Both the position numbers and the translations under genes were made by a program. Below, in pieces: positions 18,290 through 25,662 of a DNA stretch of 36,714 nucleotides. The stretch is taken from positions 1 through 36,714 of the forward strand of contig JAFDYS010000010.1 in NCBI GenBank assembly GCA_018267315.1. Direction: 5' to 3'. How positions within the stretch are numbered: position 1 is the first letter of the stretch; every line of letters begins with the position of its first letter. The notes under the pieces are model-generated. The model saw nothing but the letters and a program-made list of their open reading frames with translations. It did not search any database and had not been told where the DNA came from. Source of the DNA: Bacteroidota bacterium (lineage in GTDB: Bacteria; Bacteroidota; Bacteroidia; Chitinophagales; UBA10324).

Positions 18290-19363
18290 ATGGGACTACT
18301 CGATTGGTTGAACAGCGCGAAACAGTCGCCTTCTTTTAAACCGGCCTACATTCGAATCAAGCCTGAGAATACCAATGAAGATTCCAAATTCTATTCACCA
18401 TTCAGTTCCAATCAGCAATACTTTGAAGTGGTAGTGAATGAGATGTATCTCTCCTACAAACGCAAGTGGCTCACCACCTACGATCCCATGGTTTTTGTCA
18501 CTACTGAATTTGAGTATGCAGGTGAAAAAGTGACGATGCCGTTTGTTGTGGGGCCGGCTCTCATTTCTGATAAGAAACAAAAGTTGCCTGAAGGGCAGGG
18601 CTTCCTCTTCAAGAACACCACCGTGGCCGGCCTGCATCCCGCTAAAGGAAACGCGATTGCCATTACGCTCGTGCTGAACCGGCTGCCGGGAGATAATGCG
18701 CTGAGGAAAGTGCTGAACGTGGTGGAGAAAGTATCGGGTACATTCAGCAAAGAATTTCAGGCCATTGCCGGCGGCTATCTGAAAATTGCCGGCGTGGTGC
18801 TGCAGGGTATGGACATACTCACCGAGTCAGATGAGGTGAAAGCGATTGTGGGCATACGGGATGAATACGGTAATGATGACCTCAGGCCCGGCTACTTTGC
18901 TTTAGTCAACGGAGAAGATCAGGATTTTGATGAGAATAAATTCTTCGTGAAAGGAAAAGAACTGCACTATGGGAATAACATGGCCACATGCCAGCCCTTC
19001 CGCTCTGATGATTACGTGCTCTACAGTCTGCGCAGCGAAACAGAGCGGCGCGATGTGGAAACTCTGCCGATGTTTCAGGCATGGAAAGACATAAATTCCT
19101 CCCTCAGCAAGATATACCGCAAGCTCACGGATGATGAAAAGAAACTCTACCGTGGCCAGCTATTCGGACTGGGCACTGAAATGATGTTCAGCCCCGATCT
19201 CACTGAGCCGCAGGCAAACAAACTGCTGGATGAATACACTGCTAAACTGGAAAAAGAAATTGCGCGTCGCGATGCGCTGAGCGGTGAAGAGCATGCCGCG
19301 GGAAAATCGCCGGATGAGTGGAAGAGCAAAATAGAGAGGCTCAGTAAAAAGTTATACCAGTAA
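18290..19363 (+). CDS. Unrecognised protein, first gene of CHAT/TPR operon
   Basis: The 357-residue protein has no signal peptide and no clear membrane helix. Residues 17-130 are strand-rich (YIRIKPENTNE, YFEVVVNEMYLSYKRKW, PMVFVTTEFEY, VTMPFVVGPALI, AIAITLVLN), suggesting a beta-sandwich. Residues 135-190 are a Gly- and hydrophobic-rich helical stretch (LRKVLNVVEKVSG, IAGGYLKIAGVVLQGMDIL), possibly amphipathic. Residues 270-357 are charged helices. I do not recognise a family. The gene ends 23 bases before the CHAT protease gene and is clearly co-transcribed with it and the TPR gene. By analogy with protease operons whose first gene encodes the cleaved partner, it may be the substrate or effector. 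That is inference only. Confidence 0.8.
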   Translation: MGLLDWLNSAKQSPSFKPAYIRIKPENTNEDSKFYSPFSSNQQYFEVVVNEMYLSYKRKWLTTYDPMVFVTTEFEYAGEKVTMPFVVGPALISDKKQKLPEGQGFLFKNTTVAGLHPAKGNAIAITLVLNRLPGDNALRKVLNVVEKVSGTFSKEFQAIAGGYLKIAGVVLQGMDILTESDEVKAIVGIRDEYGNDDLRPGYFALVNGEDQDFDENKFFVKGKELHYGNNMATCQPFRSDDYVLYSLRSETERRDVETLPMFQAWKDINSSLSKIYRKLTDDEKKLYRGQLFGLGTEMMFSPDLTEPQANKLLDEYTAKLEKEIARRDALSGEEHAAGKSPDEWKSKIERLSKKLYQ

Positions 19364-19386
19364 CAAAAGTTGTACTTCGCATTCGC

Positions 19387-20829
19387 ATGACTGAAGTAGT
19401 AGAGACCCGAATTAAAGTGGATAAGAAACAGGTGAGTTTCTCGGTCGGTACCGTCAGCAAACCCGCCGTTGCCTTCGCTAAAGACCGATTAGGACTGGAG
19501 TTCTCCATTGCGAGAATTTTTCACCGTGTGCTGAATGTATACCGGTTGTTCAATGAGCAGATCTTTGAGGAAAATGACTACAAGATTCTCGGCAATTCGC
19601 TTTCGAAAATTCTGTTCGAGAATGAAATGAGCGAGCAGAACCGAAAAGCGCTGGAAAGTCTGATGCGATCATTCCGGAACACTCACCTCGATCCGCAGGC
19701 CCGTTGCCGCATTTACCTCGAGTTCCAGCCCGATGCAGGCAGCGTGGCCATGTTGCCCTGGGAATACCTGAGGATGAAACTTGACATACAGGACAAGGGA
19801 GAATATTTCATTTATCTCGCTGCAGATGAAGAAGCCAAGTTCGATCTCATCCGTTCCTTTCCCGTCAATGAAAATTTTAAAGCGCCTGCTCCGGTAAAAA
19901 AAATGCATGTGGTGCTGGTGACGGCTAATAATGAAGGACCGTTTAACATTGACGAAGACCGCCGGCTGGACAGTTGGTGCAGTGAACTGAAAAGCTCTAA
20001 TCCCGGTGCCATAGAATTTCATCAGTTCGAGCAGCCGACGGATGCTTTTGATGATGCCGCCAACGAATATCAATTCGTCTCACGCCTGCGGCAAATTATT
20101 GACTCCTTTGATGAACCCTACATACTTCATTACTTCGGTCATTCGAAAATTGAAGCTAACTGCGGAATGATTTCGTTTGTAGGCGATGGTGAAAAAGCCA
20201 AATGGATTGATGATCGCACCTTCGCTTCCTTTTTTGAAAGCAAGAATCTTCGGTTGCCTCACGTAGCTCTGCTGCAGGCCTGTTCCAGTGGCCAGATCGC
20301 CAGCTTTGCAGAAAGCGGCGAGTCGGAAAAGGAAGATGAAATACGGGGCGTAGGCGTTTGTCTTGCTATGAAAGGCATACCGGCCGTGGTGGCGATGCAG
20401 AATGATGTAACGGAGGAAGATTCCTTTGCCTTCATCCGCAAAGTGTACCAGTCACTCATTGATGGTGACGATGTGGCGGAAGCGGTTACCAGGGGGCGCA
20501 CATTTCTCGGTTGTGCATACAAAAGTGCGCGCAAGCAACACTACTCCAATAATATTTTCGGAACTCCCGTGCTGTTTCTTTCCGTATCACAACCATTTAG
20601 TTTGCGCGAGCGCAAAAAGCAGGAATCGGAAGAGGAAACGGCAAAATATAAACTGTGCATCCGGTGCAATCAGGTTTTTACCAATTATATCGGTCACGTA
20701 CATGAAAGCGACGGCGGGCGTCTGGTTTCCATCAGTGAAGAAGAAGCGCTCGAGTTGAGTAAGAAAGGTGATGCTGCCGCATCCACCTCATCGTCTGCAC
20801 AGCTTGATCCGTTGCAGAAAAACAAATAA
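19387..20829 (+). CDS. CHAT-domain (caspase-like) cysteine protease with C-terminal Cys/His motif
   Basis: The 480-residue cytoplasmic protein shows the CHAT signature: LPWEYLRM at residues 123-130, the catalytic His252 in ILHYFGHSK and catalytic Cys299 in LLQACSSGQ. Then come VGVCLAMKGIPAVVAMQNDV and the closing helix ...FIRKVYQSLIDGDDVAEAVTRGR typical of the family. The His/Cys dyad is intact, so it is predicted to be an active clan CD protease. Residues 424-439 carry C-x2-C-x9-H-x-H (CIRC...HVH), a possible zinc-binding site appended after the protease fold. The first 120 residues are helical and unassigned. The gene lies 23 bases after the unknown first gene and 14 before the TPR gene. 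CHAT enzymes commonly pair with TPRs and act in conflict or cell-death systems, sometimes by cleaving a partner protein. Confidence 0.93.
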   Translation: MTEVVETRIKVDKKQVSFSVGTVSKPAVAFAKDRLGLEFSIARIFHRVLNVYRLFNEQIFEENDYKILGNSLSKILFENEMSEQNRKALESLMRSFRNTHLDPQARCRIYLEFQPDAGSVAMLPWEYLRMKLDIQDKGEYFIYLAADEEAKFDLIRSFPVNENFKAPAPVKKMHVVLVTANNEGPFNIDEDRRLDSWCSELKSSNPGAIEFHQFEQPTDAFDDAANEYQFVSRLRQIIDSFDEPYILHYFGHSKIEANCGMISFVGDGEKAKWIDDRTFASFFESKNLRLPHVALLQACSSGQIASFAESGESEKEDEIRGVGVCLAMKGIPAVVAMQNDVTEEDSFAFIRKVYQSLIDGDDVAEAVTRGRTFLGCAYKSARKQHYSNNIFGTPVLFLSVSQPFSLRERKKQESEEETAKYKLCIRCNQVFTNYIGHVHESDGGRLVSISEEEALELSKKGDAAASTSSSAQLDPLQKNK

Positions 20830-20843
20830 CGTCTCTACCCGGC

Positions 20844-23792
20844 ATGCTCGTTGAAAAAGAAATAAGGAAACTACTGGCTGATGCCTATCACCGTGCGGCG
20901 TTGGACAGTGAAGCGGACATGCGCCTGGTGACCGATGCGCTCGAGACGATTCGCATTCCCTTCATGCAGGAACATGCGATGAATGTATGGAATTCCTTTA
21001 CGCTCAATGGCACCGCACTTGACAGACCGTTCATTCGCTCGCTTTTGCTACAGTTAAGGAAACAATATCAGCAGGCACTCCTTCAAAATATCACCGGAGA
21101 AATTCAGAAGGGTTTTGAGCAGTCCGCAGTGAAAGGATGGGAGCAGTTCATTTCCCTTTATACCGATGCTTTGATTTATTGGAACGGGGAAATATTCGGC
21201 CCGCTCTGTGAATATCCTTTCTCATTTTCTTCCGAGAAGCAACTCAGCGTGCAGCAGTTAAAAAAGCTGAACCGGCTCGTGTTTGAAAGCAGGTGGTTGG
21301 ATGCTGAGTCTCTATATGAATGGCTGATGGCCCAACAGGGGGTGAATGAAGCGCAGCGTGCCGCCATTCACCTCGTGCTCGGAGAAATTGAATTGTTTCA
21401 TCAGCTCCGTCCTGATCTGGCACTCGGGCATTTCCAGGAGGCAGAGAAAGTGCTGGGAAAAACATCACGGGTGCTCCGGACTTACGCGGAGTATTATCAA
21501 AAGACCGGCGATGTTTCTCAATGCCGTGAGATGATCAACCTCGCTATTGCCAATGATGATAACGATCTTGAGAATTTCCTCCTCATGGGTGACACCTACC
21601 GTGATGAAGGCAAACTGGAGATTGCCGAGCAATGGTATCGCGACGCCATTAACGTGAATTTTTTGAAAGCCGATCCGTATGTGAAAGTGATGAGCATCTA
21701 TGGCGATCCTGCGAAGTACAAGGAAAAAGGCGGGGAGATGGGCGCCTTGCTTACAACCATTGAATCGCTGGAACCCGAAACCGCGTACACCAACGTCGTT
21801 TATAATGCCTACCGGGATGCAGGCAGTTTGTATTCGTCCAATGATATGCGGGAAGAGGCGCAGGATTGCTATCGCCGTGCAATTGAGCTTCACACCGAAT
21901 GGGTGACAGCTTATATTGATTTGGGGTATGCATTGGGCATCGGAAAGAAATATGCGGAATCGGAAAAATGCTTTCAAACGGCCTTAGAGAAAGATTCATC
22001 CTGTTATGATGCATTGAATGGGATGGCCTGGCTTGCTGAACAGAGCAATGATTTAGGACAGGCCATTGAATACAACAAGCAATGCTTAACAGTTCGGCCT
22101 GCAGCTGCTGCCATTATCAACAACAACATTGGAGTGCTTACCGGCAACATGGGAGATTATGCAGGTTCAAAGAATTATTACCAACTCGCTATACAGTCTA
22201 ATCCGCGTGTAGCACTTTATTATACTAATCTGGCTTATGCAAGCGAGAAACTGAATGATATTGATACGGCCATCAAAGCATATGAGCAAGCCATTACACT
22301 GGAACCGTTTAACGCCGTATACCACAACAAACTGGGTAACCTGTATTACAGCAAGGGTGATTTTGAACATGCAAAAGCTTGCTATGAGCATGCTGCGGAG
22401 CAAAATGGAAATGTTGCTGTGTATTATGAGAACCTCGGGCTGGCTAATTTTAATTTAGGGCGGTGGAGCGAATCTGCTGCGGCTTATGAAAAAGCGGTAG
22501 CCCTTGCCCCGGCATGGAGTGCATACAATTATATTGGAATTAATTATTACCGGCTCGGAGAAAATGAAAAATCCGTCGCCAATTATTTAAGAGCTATTGA
22601 ACTGGAACACTCCACCCCTATTCTCTATGACAACCTGGGGCTGGCTTATGATCAGTTGGGAAAAAAGGAGGAAGCCGAGAAAGCATTCCTTAATGCGCTG
22701 AAACTCGAACCGGAGAATTACACATTTCTAAACCGCCTCGGTGTGTTTTATTCATTCAACGGTGATTTTGAAAAGGCGCTGGGTTATTTCACCAAGGCCA
22801 TTCAATATGGAAAGGGTGAGGCCGTGCTGTATGCAAATGCAGCACTGGCATATGAAAAGCTTCACCGGTGGAGCGAAACTGAGGATGCTTACTTAAAAGC
22901 TATTAAAGCGGAACCGGAGAACGATGGATACCTCAACCAGCTCGGAGTATTTCTTTTCAATTGCGGTCGATACAGTGATTCTATTAATTACTACAAGCGC
23001 GCGATTGAGATAAGTGAATCTTCAGCAGTCTATTGGCAAAATCTTGGCTTGTCATACAGTTCACTACATGATTGGCCCAATGCAATTGTGGCGTATGAGA
23101 AAAGTGCTTCTCTGGCACCCACAAAGGATTCCTTTAATTTATTGGGCATCGCCTATTACAACAGCGGCGAGCAGGACAAAGCCATTGACTTCTATCTCAA
23201 AGCGATTGCACTGAGTCCGCAGGAAGCAGTGCTTTACAATAACCTCGGCTTATCCTATCAGAGCCAGAATAAGTTTGCAGAAGCAGAGCAGGCCTATCAA
23301 AACTCCATCCGGCTCGATCCACAGAATTACACCTACCATTATTTACTCGGTGTGCTTTATTACAATCACGGAAAGCACAGTGAGGCCATTGCCAGCTACA
23401 AAATGGCCATTCAATACGGTAAAGGAGAGCAGGTGTTATTTGACAACCTCGCGCTGGCCTGCATGGCTGCGGGCAGATACAGCGAAGCACGGGATGTTTT
23501 CAAGAATGAGATTAAAAAAGCGGAAAAGAAAGACGGAGTTTACAACCTGATCGGGCTTATGCATTTTAATGAGCAGCAGTTACCGGATGCGATTGAAAAC
23601 TATCAAAAGGCGATCGCGATAAATAAGGACGAACCGGTGTACTATACCAATCTTGCACTGGCGTACCGGGATTCGGGGAAATTGGCAGAAGCGGAATCAG
23701 CTATGAAACAGGCAGTGCAACTGAATCCCAGCGAAGAAAACAAACAGCACCTCGACCAGATCAGCGATTTGATTTCTCACGAAAGCAGGTAA
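20844..23792 (+). CDS. TPR superhelix protein (about 20 TPRs), partner of CHAT protease
   Basis: The 982-residue protein has no signal peptide. Residues 1-170 are helical without clear TPRs. From about 175 to the end I count some 20 tetratricopeptide repeats with the usual 34-residue period, for example EAEKAFLNALKLEPEN, DIDTAIKAYEQAITLEPFN and KLAEAESAMKQAVQLNPS. From residue 456 the repeats form a two-TPR superrepeat of about 68 residues, with alternating units YYxNLGLAY...AYEKAI and LGVxYYxxGDxxxAI. It is probably a curved scaffold that binds a peptide or protein and controls the CHAT protease. No enzymatic motif is visible. It ends 11 bases from the stop of the convergent aldo/keto reductase gene. 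Confidence 0.92.
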   Translation: MLVEKEIRKLLADAYHRAALDSEADMRLVTDALETIRIPFMQEHAMNVWNSFTLNGTALDRPFIRSLLLQLRKQYQQALLQNITGEIQKGFEQSAVKGWEQFISLYTDALIYWNGEIFGPLCEYPFSFSSEKQLSVQQLKKLNRLVFESRWLDAESLYEWLMAQQGVNEAQRAAIHLVLGEIELFHQLRPDLALGHFQEAEKVLGKTSRVLRTYAEYYQKTGDVSQCREMINLAIANDDNDLENFLLMGDTYRDEGKLEIAEQWYRDAINVNFLKADPYVKVMSIYGDPAKYKEKGGEMGALLTTIESLEPETAYTNVVYNAYRDAGSLYSSNDMREEAQDCYRRAIELHTEWVTAYIDLGYALGIGKKYAESEKCFQTALEKDSSCYDALNGMAWLAEQSNDLGQAIEYNKQCLTVRPAAAAIINNNIGVLTGNMGDYAGSKNYYQLAIQSNPRVALYYTNLAYASEKLNDIDTAIKAYEQAITLEPFNAVYHNKLGNLYYSKGDFEHAKACYEHAAEQNGNVAVYYENLGLANFNLGRWSESAAAYEKAVALAPAWSAYNYIGINYYRLGENEKSVANYLRAIELEHSTPILYDNLGLAYDQLGKKEEAEKAFLNALKLEPENYTFLNRLGVFYSFNGDFEKALGYFTKAIQYGKGEAVLYANAALAYEKLHRWSETEDAYLKAIKAEPENDGYLNQLGVFLFNCGRYSDSINYYKRAIEISESSAVYWQNLGLSYSSLHDWPNAIVAYEKSASLAPTKDSFNLLGIAYYNSGEQDKAIDFYLKAIALSPQEAVLYNNLGLSYQSQNKFAEAEQAYQNSIRLDPQNYTYHYLLGVLYYNHGKHSEAIASYKMAIQYGKGEQVLFDNLALACMAAGRYSEARDVFKNEIKKAEKKDGVYNLIGLMHFNEQQLPDAIENYQKAIAINKDEPVYYTNLALAYRDSGKLAEAESAMKQAVQLNPSEENKQHLDQISDLISHESR
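22209..23630 (+). repeat. Seven tandem two-TPR (68-residue) superrepeats within the TPR gene
   Basis: Starting at Val456, seven units of 67-68 residues repeat a pattern of one TPR beginning x-V-x-Y-x-N-L-x-L-A-Y and a second beginning N-x-x-x-x-x-x-L-G-x-x-Y-Y. An eighth half-unit follows. The alternation shows growth by duplication of a TPR pair rather than single repeats. Confidence 0.75.
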
Positions 23793-23801
23793 TTAATTCC
23801 C

Positions 23802-23821
23802 GATCAGGAAACGGCCTGATC
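23802..23821. terminator. Possible hairpin between convergent genes
   Basis: GATCAGG (23802-23808) and CCTGATC (23815-23821) form a perfect 7-base stem with a 6-base loop, overlapping the end of the aldo/keto reductase gene and 9 bases beyond the TPR stop. It could terminate in both directions, but no long T-tract follows on either strand. Confidence 0.3.
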
Positions 23822-24766
23822 AATTTGCTTCATCACCTCCTCTGTCAGCAACGGCACCGCTTCCATAGCTGTGAGATTTTCTTTGAGTTGCTCCAATTTG
23901 CTGGCACCGAGAATTACAGTGCTTACATTCGGATTCTTCAGGCACCAGGCAATTGACATTTTCGCCAGCGTGATGCCCAATTCATCTGCAATGGATTTCA
24001 GGTTCCTCACCTTCTGCAAGGCCACTTCATTGTTCAGCCAGCGCTCTTTGAGCCACTTCAGATTTTCAAGACTCATGCGTGTTTCATCTGCCGGTGCATC
24101 GAGATACTTGCCTGAAAGCATTCCCGAAGCCAGCGGTGACCAGATAGTAGTGCCCATGCCGTAACGGGCGAACAGCACAGCATACTCCTCTTCGAATCTG
24201 TTTCGCGTGAGCAGATTGTATTGTGGTTGCTCCATCGAAGGGGCCACGAGATGATGTTTCTCAGCTACGGTATGGGCTTTGGTGATTTGATCGGCACTCC
24301 ACTCGCTTGTGCCCCAGTACAAAATCTTGCCCTGCATCACCAGGGTGTGCATCATCCATACCGTTTCTTCAATCGGCACTTCCGGGTCGGGGCGGTGGCA
24401 GAAATACAAATCGAGATAATCCACATTCAGTCGTTTGATCGCCTGCTCACAGGCCTCCATCACATGTTTGCGATGCAGTCCCTTCTGCAACGGGCTTTCT
24501 TTCTTTGAACCGAAAAAAACTTTGCTGGAAACAAGGTAGGAGTCACGGTCCCATTTCATCTTCTTGAAAATTTTCCCCATTACTTTCTCTGATTTTCCGC
24601 GCGCATATGCTTCAGCATTGTCGAAGAAGTTAATGCCGTTGTGATAGGCGCAGTCCATCAGTTTCTCGGCCATGCTGTCTTCAATCTGGTTTCCGAACGT
24701 TACCCACGAGCCAAGTGAAAGCGCACTCACCGGCAATCCCGTTTTCCCGAGTTTTCTGTATTCCAT
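23804..24766 (-). CDS. Aldo/keto reductase, KCNAB/YghZ-like
   Basis: The 320-residue protein starts MEYRKLGKTGLPVSALSLGSW, the typical AKR opening. The catalytic tetrad is complete: Asp49 and Tyr54 in FFDNAEAYARGKSE, Lys82 in SSKVFF and His124 in YFCHRPDP. The phrases NVDYLDLYFCHRPDP, ILYWGTSEWSADQI and NVSTVILGASK fit the potassium-channel beta-subunit/YghZ branch (AKR6/AKR14-like), which uses NADPH to reduce carbonyl compounds such as methylglyoxal. It is cytoplasmic and stands alone, with the TPR operon converging on its end and the ALDC-like gene diverging upstream. The specific substrate is unknown. Confidence 0.93.
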   Translation of the reverse strand: MEYRKLGKTGLPVSALSLGSWVTFGNQIEDSMAEKLMDCAYHNGINFFDNAEAYARGKSEKVMGKIFKKMKWDRDSYLVSSKVFFGSKKESPLQKGLHRKHVMEACEQAIKRLNVDYLDLYFCHRPDPEVPIEETVWMMHTLVMQGKILYWGTSEWSADQITKAHTVAEKHHLVAPSMEQPQYNLLTRNRFEEEYAVLFARYGMGTTIWSPLASGMLSGKYLDAPADETRMSLENLKWLKERWLNNEVALQKVRNLKSIADELGITLAKMSIAWCLKNPNVSTVILGASKLEQLKENLTAMEAVPLLTEEVMKQIDQAVS

Positions 24767-24866
24767 GATTATGATCTTTATGCAAAGAAAAACCCTTCAG
24801 CCGTAAGTTATGGATTGAAGATTTGATTCTCATTTGGTGTAATACCTGATTCCATTTCCTTTCAAC

Positions 24867-24874
24867 TAATTTTG
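24867..24874 (+). promoter_or_regulatory. -7 promoter element for the ALDC-like lipoprotein gene
   Basis: TAATTTTG matches TAnnTTTG exactly and ends 24 bases before ATG 24899. The -33 position has only a weak CCTG at 24845-24848. The TTG at 24872 lies inside this element, arguing against that TTG as a start codon. Confidence 0.45.
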
Positions 24875-24898
24875 ACAGCCGGAACTAATACCCCCTAT

Positions 24899-25627
24899 AT
24901 GAAATCTTATTACTGGATGATTGCACTCACGGTTTTTGTTTCAGCATGCAGTCACAAACCACCGGTAGAGGTCAACCGGATTGGTGAATTGGAAGACCTT
25001 ATCAAGAAAGGTGACATGAAAACACATGCACATCTGAAAGATTACACCACCACACCGCACCTGTACGCCATCGGATCCGTGACGGATCTGAAAGGTTTCA
25101 TACAAATCATTGATGGAAACAGTTACATCGCAAGTGTTGCCGACGGCGCACTTAAGATTGATTCTTCCAATAATGCGGACGCCACGCTTTTTCTGTACAC
25201 ATATGTAAATGCATGGAAGGAATTTGACATACCCGCTGAGGTGAAAACCTGGAAGCAGCTTGAGCAGTTTATCGGCGACCAGGCCGTGAAGTTTGGCATT
25301 CCAAAAAACAGCGTGTCACCTTTTCTTTTGAAAGGGGTGGTGCAGGACGCGCAATGGCGTGTGGTGGACTGGGATCCGAATGACAAGGTGATCACTTATA
25401 AGAAGACCGTTCAGTCGGGACTGCATGGTGAGTTGAAGAATGAGGACATCACCGCAATAGGTTTCTATTCCCGCGAATCATATGAAGTGCTGGCGCATAA
25501 AGAAACCAACATGCACATCCACTTCGTGAATCACAATCACTCTATTGGAGGTCATTTGGATGATGTGGTTCTTAATGGGCAGGCGAAACTCTACCTGCCG
25601 AAACCGGCCGAGAAAAGCAGCGAGTGA
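24899..25627 (+). CDS. Alpha-acetolactate decarboxylase-like lipoprotein
   Basis: I start at ATG 24899 (242 residues) because it gives a lipoprotein signal (MKSYYWMIALTVFVSAC, Cys17). The rest resembles acetolactate decarboxylase: LYAIGSVTDLKGFIQIIDG matches the family's G-x-L-x-GE-x-x-x-x-DG segment, PFLLKGVVQDA lies mid-protein, and the zinc ligands His206, His208 and His219 appear in MHIHFVNHNHSIGGHLDDV. The classical enzyme converts alpha-acetolactate to acetoin in the cytoplasm; a lipid-anchored exported form is odd and suggests a different or periplasmic substrate. No acetolactate synthase or butanediol dehydrogenase gene is near. The fold call is fairly firm, the reaction is not. Confidence 0.8.
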   Translation: MKSYYWMIALTVFVSACSHKPPVEVNRIGELEDLIKKGDMKTHAHLKDYTTTPHLYAIGSVTDLKGFIQIIDGNSYIASVADGALKIDSSNNADATLFLYTYVNAWKEFDIPAEVKTWKQLEQFIGDQAVKFGIPKNSVSPFLLKGVVQDAQWRVVDWDPNDKVITYKKTVQSGLHGELKNEDITAIGFYSRESYEVLAHKETNMHIHFVNHNHSIGGHLDDVVLNGQAKLYLPKPAEKSSE

Positions 25628-25662
25628 TTCACCCCTCAGCCCTGCATTGTTTGCACATGAAT

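Noticed and set aside
18290..23792. CRISPR-associated Craspase locus
   Set aside because: There is no gRAMP/Cas7-11-like gene, no repeat array and no other cas gene in the window.
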